This document shows, in pieces, positions 55,919 through 64,000 of a DNA stretch of 64,000 nt. The notes under the pieces were generated by a model, which saw only the letters and a list, made by a program, of their open reading frames with translations, was not told the DNA's origin and did not search any database. Each line of letters opens with the position of its first letter. Within the stretch, counting starts at the first letter, position 1. Origin of the DNA: Tubulanus polymorphus (lineage: Eukaryota; Nemertea; Palaeonemertea; Tubulaniformes; Tubulanidae); the NCBI RefSeq assembly GCF_964204645.1, contig NC_134029.1, forward strand, positions 4,163,001 through 4,227,000, given 5' to 3'. Made by a program: the position numbers and the translations under genes.

Positions 55919-58900
55919 TACATTATATATTATTGATTCATGGTAGGTTTTGGTCTCCTCCCTGCATGCAAGAATGATAAGTTGTTGGCAAGACTCGTAC
56001 TCTTATTTGGGATCAAGTGATTTGTTTAATTTAAATCGACATTTATGCCATAAATCTGGTCAAAGTTTGAATATCTACATCTACTTGCCTTAGTATTGAA
56101 AGGAAGCATTATCCATTTGATCGATTTTGATATGGGTAGGCTGCATTTTTTGAAAGCTAAATTATGCGTTGTTTTGATTTCGAAGATTCCGGCTAGATTC
56201 TGTAGACTGTGATTTCTTAGAATTTTATCGACATAATTCAACCAGGTGGTTAGCAATATATTATTTTTGATCTCGGTTCTTTCTTAACGTTGCGCACATG
56301 AATGACACAGAAAAAAATGAATGACTATTGACCGGATGAAGATGTTTAATATAAGGTGTGATGATTATGTTTGTTATATTGCTCTCTATTAGTTGATTAC
56401 TACTTATTTATTTGTCTTACGAGAATCGGATGCGCTTTATTTAATTAACTATTGCCTCAATGAAGAATATGTTTAAAATAATTTGAGGATGTTTTTAAGT
56501 TCGGGTTCGAAATTCAATCACATATCTGGTTTATTCGGGTTGCACAGCTGGCTGCGTAAAGTAATGTTTTAATCGTACTGGTTTATGAATTCCGATAGGA
56601 AGGTGGCGCTCTGTGACCAATAGGTGCCGTCGCTTTATTTGAATTAAAACGGATACTCGCGCGAACTTCTGGTTCAGCTGGATTTCGATTCTACGAATCT
56701 AAAGGGTTGGGTATTTTAATGCGTGGACGTAAATGTTTCTTTGTGACCAGTTTCTGCTCGACCGAAATGATTTTCCCTGGTTCGTTGTACAAATAGTCGC
56801 GTCAAGCTTTATCCGTATTTGTGGGGGAAAAAACCTCATGAACGGCATCAGCTGATTTCGTTTAAAGCTTGATTTTAATAATTTTTTGACTCTGTGTAAC
56901 GTCCTGTCTGCTATAGATGAATGATAAACAAGGTTTTTAGAATACAGCGTCTTGTCAACATTAGAAGAGGCCTTATATCCCCGCGCGGTGACGTACCCCT
57001 TACTACATTAGAAAGGGTCTTTAAATGTAAATATATTCTACTAGATGATATAAATGTGCATTCTCTCACACACTTCTCACAATAATCAAGTAATTAATTT
57101 TTTGTGCATTTAATAATTAATAAACGTTAATCGATACAAACAAAAAAAATTCACAAAAACCTCGGGAAAAGTTTTATTATATCGACGACTAAAAAAAGTA
57201 TATATATATAAATAGATATATAACGTATGATGTCTGGGAATGAGGGGGAAAAAATAACCAAGTGTCGTGTGTCCAGTGAGCATCAATCTCTAGATGTAAA
57301 TCAATCTTACTGCGATGTAGTGGTTTTACTGTTATTTGTGATTTGGGTTTCCGATTGAAAGAATGAATGGACGTATGAATATATTCATCCTAAAGATAAA
57401 TGAAACAAAATGATAACGATATTTTACTAACGGTTTTTTTGCGCAAGATAAAAAAAAATGATGTATAATTATTGTATATGAAGATGATGTGTTGTTTTTG
57501 TGTTTTGGTGAAACTCGCGGCAGTGAGTTGTTGGATCAGTGTGCATTCTCTTCTTTTAGTTTCATCGTAAAAAAAAACGTTATTCGTATTAATCATTATT
57601 AAAACATTGGTCGGTTAGTTTTTGTTATGTTTTCATTAATTCGCGGGTTCGTTACTGCTTTCTGTCGCGCGTTTATCCGTACCCTGGTAAACCGGTGTGA
57701 TATACATCTATTTATTGGTTGCCGTTTTTGCCATCGATGTATACGTTAGGCTTAGGCAGGTTATACAGGTGATTGGGTGGGACCGATTCTCGAATGCACT
57801 GTGGCAGATTGCTAATGAATGTATTCAGGTTTTCGGATTACTAACTCGTAACCGGCCGGTTTCGCTGGTTTCCAGATAACGCTACTCCGGTATAGGTAGA
57901 TTGTAATCTGAATAGAATGCGCCAGTGACCGATGGAAACTGGCCTGAATTCCGCAATACACTCAACGCATCGGGAATAGTAACTTACATCACCTGATACA
58001 ATGCCCTACCGCATTTGATTGAAATCTGCCTGGTGCTTTTTTCAATGATTTCTGGATTTGTGATCGCCATTGATACATGGAACTCGCACCGAGGTACCAG
58101 GGTACGGATCAACGTGACTTACATGTCGGATATTAGGGGTCTAATGTCTTCACTGTATTACATACAATACGTCAAACTAAACATTTAATATAATTCAAAA
58201 TGTGTGTTTAAATGTATATAGGAAACTGATATACAAGTATGATTACACTGAAATATCTACAGTAAATTGAACTAATAATTACTGATTTAGAGGTAATGGA
58301 TATTCTGCCTTAGTACAACACTACTTCACTTCAACTGTTCATCCTTCCACCTATCTCTCTGGCTCTCTCCCTCCCTTCGGCTTCAATGAAAATGTTTAAC
58401 TTTTATGCACACACACAAAGATGTCTTGTGATTTTGTGTTCTCAGTAATGAGTAAAATAGATAAACACCACTCAGTTGAAATGAAAGTAGGGTTTCGTTA
58501 AAACAATTGTTCTTCTTCCAACAATGCCACATGACTGACTAGTGCGTTATTTTGGACTTAGGTCCGGGTTTATATGTTTGTGAAAATATCTAAATAAATG
58601 AGAGAATGGCGATATATATTTTATGTGTGATGGAAGAGCGGCGCTTCGAATCTGTTAAGTCTCGAGGTGGGTTTCGCAAAAAAACTAAACCAAGGATTGT
58701 GAGTTGAGAATTTTTTGGGAAACAGTGGCTCGGATTGTTCGGGTTTGGTCGTAGTCGATACTGGTTGTTGTCAGTCACAGTTGACATTTTCACTATATAA
58801 GGTACCTCGATAAATAGTAGAGATCACAATATGTTGGTTTTTATCTTCAGTCATTCATTTCAACCATTCATCATAGAAAAGGAATTATATTTTGTTATGA

Positions 58901-59340
58901 ACAACGCAGCAATTTCGTAAACAGCATTTGAGTTAAAGTGAGAAAAGAACGGTTGCAGCCATTCCAGTGGAAAGGCTGTTTTTGACAATTGGGTAGAATA
59001 TTGTCATTCTTCATTCGTTGGACAACAGTAATTGTGCCATAATAATTATTAACTATTATTAAGTTTTGTTTGATCTGAAAAAAATTTACGTTGTAAACAA
59101 TGTATGTAAACAATACAAAACTGCCACTGACAAATATTGATGAACGTGCTCTGTATTTCTGTATTATAATAAGTTATCTGCTGTCTGGAAGAAGCCGGTT
59201 ATGTCGAAAACTAAGACTCAATTCATACAATAAGCAGTAGCTGAACGATACCGGTTAGATTTGAAATTCATCACTATATTATAAGTAGAGTATTGAAAAG
59301 GTTTTCCTTCCAAGCCCCCGTCCGCAAGAAGAGAAAAATA

Positions 59341-59514
59341 CAGAGGAACCTTGTTGCAGCGAACTTCATGGTACCAGAAAAGCTGTTCGTTATAACCGAT
59401 AGTTCGTTATATCCAGTATGAAATCAATTGAATTTTCTTACTTACGACGAAATTCTATATTTGTTATATCCGATGAATCGTTGTATCCGAGTTCGTTATA
59501 ACGATGTTTCACTG
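59341..59514. mobile_element. pogo/Tigger-like MITE, complete
   Basis: 174 bases from CAGAGGAACCTTGTTGCAGC to CGTTATAACGATGTTTCACT followed by G. TA lies on the left, and TG on the right is a decayed TA. The inside repeats TTCGTTATA(A/T)CC motifs as in the copy at 26615. Confidence 0.7.
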
Positions 59515-60811
59515 TGCGCAGTCTTCTGCTGTTAGCTTCTTACTTCTGAAAGGTCAAATTATCAAAGTCAGCGATTCTTACACAATTTTATTGTCTATAG
59601 CAGGACAGTCTTGGACAGGCGAAAACCTTTTTCGATTGGAGTGATCTTGATGCACAGTTGAGTTGAATGTAAATTTCATTTTTGACGATTCTGTATTTTA
59701 TTGGAAGTCGTGTAAATTTTACATTGCTGGAAAACCACAAGATCGTTAGATAAAAAGTCGCATCTACCCATAGTTTGGGTGACTGTCAAGAAAGTTGAGT
59801 CTACGTATTTTCTTCTTCACGGAATTTCTTTTTTGCTTTGACCATTTCAATGTTGGTGCTCTGACGATATAAATTTAATGAATGCATGCTGTGTAGTCGG
59901 GGCTTTATCCACAGAGAATTTAAGAAAAAAAACTATGTAAATTGTATTATTATCTTGTATTTTCATTCTGTATTCACGAATATAATGATTGCGTATTGTA
60001 GCATACTTGGCTTATAGGGACAAATTCTGTTGGACAAAAAAATAATAAAAAAAAACAAAAAACACCAATTTTCATTCTTTGTCTCATTCATCACTTGTTT
60101 GGTGAGGATTCATTTTGATCCAACTCCAATGCGTATTTATCGTTGAATGGAAGAGAGGATTTCCTTTGGACCCTTCGTATCTCACTCGGACCTTCAATAA
60201 ATACACATAGTGGTGGCATTATGAAGACGGCTCGGGCAGGTGGACTGGGCCGGACTACCACTGATAGAACGTAATTCTTGAAATATTATAACTTCTCAAA
60301 CTCTAAAACCACCGCAATTTGTTTGACTGTCTGTAGATAAGATTGAATTCATGGTATTTTCTGCATATGAAGCAATCGTTTTCTCTAGAAGAAACATATC
60401 CGAAGAGGGCCCTCGAGTTGTAGTTTAGCATTGTTTAGTTGATACTGATGGGCTATAAGGCTCACTGAAAGACCCGTTTTAACTGAACCCAGGCCTGGTG
60501 AGCCTAGTAATAACGCTTCGGGGTCTAAAGCTTATTACTTTAGGAGATAGTTGATTGTCTTTGAATTCGTTTTTTATGTGGAAGTTTGAAGTACCAGTAT
60601 TTACTTTTCTTCATTGTAAGCACCGTTCAAGTATGTTTTTGGCAATTGTTAATTCTGAATACAAAGGAACCTGGAAATGTATGAATCAAAACCTGCTCCT
60701 GTACAGACCATATTTTACCCATTTTTGTCACGTTTAGGTTGACCTTTACATGGCCTTTTTGTCATACAAAAATTGTGTATTTTTCATGAACTTGGCAATA
60801 GACTAGCTGGG

Positions 60812-62210
60812 ATGCCTAAGTACAGGTTACTATATTTTAACGCTCGGGCCAGGGCTGAAATTGCCCGACTACTGTTTGTTTTCGCTGGTATTGACTATGA
60901 AGATGTGAGGTACACTTTATACATCGATGACCCTGAAGAATGGGCAAAGATCAAACCAAGTAAGTTGTCAATATCCTTGGAACCCTCTTCGTCCGGATTA
61001 ATGTAATGGAATTTAGCTGATTTTTTTCTTTTCAGCAATACGGTTCGGTAGGGTTCCAGTGTTAGAGGTTGATGGGAAGCCACTGTCCCAAAGCCTGGCT
61101 ATTACCAATTATTTAGCCCGAGAATTTGGTATGTAGCACACATACATCTTGAGAAATTCTGAGAAAGAATTCTCTAAGCCAAAGTTTGTACATAATAGAC
61201 ATCCTGTTAATTGGTTCGTAGTTTGTCCAAATAGGTATCGTCTGTCGCTACCAAAGACATGGCAGACATCTAGACAGAATGTGATTTGCGACCCCTGGCC
61301 ACCGAGTACCTGAAAATGATATGATGTAGGCCTATTATGGTGGTAATAATGTCTGGTAATCTTTCTATATACGTAGGCTTATCCGGTAAAGATATATGGG
61401 AAGAGGGAAGAACATACGAAGTGTTTTTCACGGCCCAGGAAATCTTGGAGAAGTCGTTTGCGTTAACATTTCTAAGTATTGATTCCAGCAAAATGCCCGA
61501 ACTAAAAAACTACTATGTGAGTATCGACCCATAAACATCAGGGGCCAGTTGCACAGTCGTGACTTAAGTCCAAAAGTGGTCTTAAATCTTAAAACTGGTC
61601 TTAAGTTGTTAGATTGGCTATAGAACTAAGTTGGTCTTAAGCTGGTCTTAAATCTAAGTCATGACTATGCAACCGGCCCCTGGCTTCCTATGGAAGATAG
61701 TTCTGACAACTTAAAGTCTCACAACTTAGCTCTAGTATTAATTGGGTTTTGGGTCTGTATGTTTGGTTTTCCCCTTACAATAAGGAATGAAAAGAAACGT
61801 AAGAAGTTGCAGACGCTACAACAAACTAAAGAAAAAGGATGATTTTTCTTTCAGGCAGAAAAAAGGTCAAAACATTTCGAAACAGACCTTCCAAGATTAT
61901 TCAGCGTTCTTGAGACACTATTGGAAGATCGCGATTATTTCGTTGAATCAGGGGTACGTGTGATTTGTGTAGATTCGATTTGAAAAACATTAGAAAATGA
62001 ATCATAGATTGAGCTTCAAACTTTCAGCTCACAGTGGGCGACCTAAACGTATTTCTGGTCACTGACGAGGTGCTCATGTCGGAGAAGAGAGAAGGCAAGT
62101 TGGCCGACTTCATGGACAATTATCCGAAAATCCTGGCTCACAGAAATCGAATTGCAGCAATTCCAAGCATTGCTGCCTATCTGGCAAGTCGCCCTGTTAC
62201 CCTTTATTGA
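60812..62210 (+). CDS. Sigma-class glutathione S-transferase
   Basis: Cytosolic GST of the sigma class, which includes hematopoietic prostaglandin D synthase. These enzymes conjugate glutathione or isomerise prostaglandin H2. Exons: 60812-60959, 61036-61128, 61377-61516, 61855-61953, 62028-62210. Total 663 nt, 220 aa, and all phases close. The N-terminal thioredoxin-like domain has PKYRLLYFNARARAEIAR with the usual catalytic Tyr in LLYF, then GRVPVLEVDGKPLSQSLAI (cis-Pro in VPV and the Gln-Ser pair that holds glutathione) and TNYLAREFGL. The all-helical C-terminal half is more divergent. It keeps DRDYFVESGLTVGDLNVF, in place of the common LTWAD, and IAAIPSIAAYLASRP near the end. The invariant-looking RGRAE is RARAE here. 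Substrate cannot be predicted; prostaglandin synthase or S-crystallin-like roles are both possible. Confidence 0.92.
61538..61683. mobile_element. Palindromic MITE in GST intron
   Basis: The left end CAGGGGCCAGTTGCACAGTC and the right end GACTATGCAACCGGCCCCTG are inverted copies with about 28 paired bases. The inside repeats 'tggtcttaa'. Total about 146 bases. A decayed relative is at 48168-48286. Confidence 0.75.
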
Positions 62211-62234
62211 AAGTACTTGAAGTAAATCTGTTGA

Positions 62235-62240
62235 AATAAA
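62235..62240 (+). terminator. Polyadenylation signal of the GST gene
   Basis: AATAAA only 25 bases after the stop codon, so a very short 3' UTR is implied. Confidence 0.55.
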
Positions 62241-62536
62241 AGTATTATTCCTGCAGTAGAGTTCTCTTTAATGAGATGACTAACATGATAACTAAGCTAA
62301 AATAAGAGCTAGTAATTTACAAGCAATTTAAGAACTGTTCTAACTGAGGAACCACATCAAATCCAGTTATCCACGACCATATTCTAAGATTATTTCAAAT
62401 TTTCTTTTTGTCTGCTGAACAGAAAAAGGCCACTTCCTTTTGGGGCTTTATCCACATGGGTTCCTCAAAATACCGAACCGAATGGACAATGAACCGAAAA
62501 CAACAAAATATTTCATATGAAACATATAAGATTTCT
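62241..62536. other. Convergent GST/DIS3 intergenic gap
   Basis: About 300 bases between the two facing polyadenylation signals. No other feature was seen. Confidence 0.6.
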
Positions 62537-62542
62537 TTTATT
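62537..62542 (-). terminator. DIS3: Polyadenylation signal of DIS3
   Basis: AATAAA on the minus strand, 22 bases after the stop codon. Confidence 0.55.
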
Positions 62543-62563
62543 CTTCTTTACGTGAAAAAATAA

Positions 62564-63942
62564 TCATCTTTTACGGAGTTTCTTTGTGTTTGGTTCAGTC
62601 GACTGTTCAGTTATTGGAGACACGCTGAAACCAGCAATCTGCAAATATAAGGCAATTAATCATGTGGTGAATAAAGAAATTTCTATTCACAGTTAAGGAA
62701 ATCAGTAATAGTAATTTTAGTAATTCAATTTCTATGGCGCCCTTTTCTCTATGATACAATGTTCAATGGCGCTTTCAATTAAATTTGTATCATCACCCCA
62801 GCCTATATAACCCATTAATTCTATCAGTCAGCGAAGTAACATCTGAGCAGCTGCTAGGCACTCAGGAGTCATTTATCAGACCAGGTACCCATTAAATCCT
62901 GGGGTGACGAAAGGCAATGAGGAAAAGTGTCTTGCCCGAGGACACTACGGTAATGTAATGGGTTCGAACACATGAATTGGCTGCTTTCCAGACTCTCACG
63001 CTCTAACAACTCGGCCACACCGCTCGAAATTCACTTCAAATCAACTTACATGAGGTTTTACAAGTTCTACTTTCAGTTTCTGATGTTGTACATTACTCCG
63101 ATCGATGCTGACTTGAACGATAACTGGATCAAATATCTGTAATTTCTCACCACTAGAAGCCGTTTGACAGGCATTCTGAAAAAAAAAGTACAGAAAATTT
63201 TACTGTAACCTTAGATTCACTACATATACAGGGTTCTAAGATATCTGCAGTGAGGGCTGTTTCTTACAAGAGGTTCCTTTTACTAATCATTATCAGTAAG
63301 AATATCAAGATACAAATAATCTAAATCCCATAACTATTCAAGAAAAGAGTCAGAATTATGCTTAACCAAATACTAGATAAGATAGAGCCCATTGACTAAA
63401 AGGGCTTTCAGTTAATTAGGTGGCACAATGTCTCTTAAAGAAGATTGACTGAAATCAACAGGCTTAACTATATTCATCATATTTTCGTCAAAATGATCAA
63501 CAAACAAAGTCTTGATCGGCACCAACCTCTTCGTCATAAACAAAAGACACTTTAGAATCTTTCTTATCGAGTTTCAGAGTTCCTTCCAGTCCGTATTTCG
63601 GGATGAGAACCTGTATGGCGTTCTTACGAACGAACAACACGTAGGCTTCTTCATCTTGAACACGTAATTTGAAGAAAAGCTACAAAACAGAAGCAAACAA
63701 ACACGTTTTGCGACAAAGATTAATAAATATACATATCAGAATGTTCATGTTCATATTGTCTTAAAATATCTACCTGTGTATGAAGACCGACAGATGCTCG
63801 GCCGGCGTACTGCGCCATCTTGTGTCGGTAATTCAGATTATTACAGATTTGTTGAGTTTTACGTTTATCGAGTAATTCAGGATACGATGCGTCTGCTCCG
63901 ATTGCTACGGCGAGCAAACGATGAACGATGATATCAGAATAC
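62564..63942 (-). CDS. DIS3: Exosome exoribonuclease DIS3 (RRP44), C-terminal part
   Basis: Catalytic subunit of the RNA exosome, degrading RNA 3'-5' in nucleus and cytoplasm. Four exons are in view, in coding order 63942-63774, 63679-63527, 63175-63050, 62638-62564, giving the last 173 residues; the rest lies past the right edge. The first visible exon has YSDIIVHRLLAVAIGADASY and LNYRHKMAQYAGRASVGLHT, the end of the RNB nuclease domain. The next exons carry EAYVLFVRKNAIQVLIPKYG and LEGTL, the C-terminal S1 fold, then FDPVIVQVSIDRSNVQHQKL. The protein ends in a short basic tail, KKLRKR, as in other DIS3 proteins. RNB catalytic acidic residues and the PIN domain are outside the window. DIS3L is less likely given the closer match to DIS3. 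Confidence 0.93.
62770..63028 (-). mobile_element. tRNA-derived SINE in DIS3 intron
   Basis: On the minus strand the A box GTGGCCGAGTTGTTAGAGC and B box TGTTCGAACCCA are spaced as in a serine/leucine-type tRNA. They are followed by 'cttgcccgaggacac' and 'aggtacccatt' words in reverse, known from many animal SINE-like repeats. The left boundary is approximate. Confidence 0.55.
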
Positions 63943-64000
63943 CTGAAACAAATACAACAAACGATGAATGGCGTAGAAATTTTTGTCTAGAAATGTTAAA

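Larger units (their letters stand above)
53539..60811. other. LARP1 3' UTR and intergenic DNA
   Basis: About 7.3 kb without a supported gene. The LARP1 3' UTR probably ends near the AATAAA at 54093. The rest holds a dispersed repeat (54740-54810), a long (TA)n tract, a pogo-like MITE and AT-rich filler. The part just before 60812 should include the GST promoter. An acceptor-like GACTAG before the GST ATG hints at a leader exon. Confidence 0.5.

Overview
This is an animal nuclear DNA window: AT-rich, intron-rich, with GT-AG introns of roughly 0.1 to 1 kb in most genes and much longer ones in one gene. Splice phases close exactly in every gene reconstructed here. The protein set is typical of an invertebrate. 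A Brat-type TRIM-NHL protein that still carries a RING finger, together with several small dispersed repeat families, makes a spiralian (possibly a mollusc) my best guess. That is an inference, not a proof. Nothing bacterial or viral was recognised.

Layout, left to right. 0-2.5 kb: two head-to-tail nucleoside diphosphate kinase genes on the minus strand, one complete (152 aa) and one cut by the window edge. 3.1-17.0 kb: a brat orthologue (plus strand) with two phase-compatible alternative first exons spread over 11.5 kb and one uninterrupted 2.3 kb main coding exon. 17.0-29.7 kb: about 12.7 kb without a recognisable gene; the first part is probably brat 3' UTR. 29.8-31.4 kb: a stand-alone Maf/ASMTL-like nucleotide pyrophosphatase (minus). 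32.1-37.3 kb: an ABHD18-type alpha/beta hydrolase (plus) with a duplicated, apparently mutually exclusive exon carrying the catalytic serine. 39.0-53.5 kb: LARP1 (plus, 18 coding exons, 1141 aa). 53.5-60.8 kb: LARP1 3' UTR and intergenic DNA. 60.8-62.2 kb: a sigma-class glutathione S-transferase (plus). 62.5-64 kb: the C-terminal exons of the exosome nuclease DIS3 (minus), continuing past the window edge.

The genes do not form one pathway. Three of them (brat, LARP1, DIS3) act on mRNA translation or decay and two (NDPK, Maf) on nucleotide pools, but in animals such proximity is most simply coincidence. The most interesting signals are the mutually exclusive ABHD18 exons around the nucleophile elbow, the alternative N-terminal exons of brat, and a roughly 207 bp repeat found three times in LARP1 introns. 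Two of those copies would give the same 3'-truncated tail if the intron were retained. Several MITE-like, foldback and tRNA-derived repeats fill introns and intergenic DNA. All gene models were built by hand from the sequence and recalled family sequences; none was checked by alignment or transcripts.
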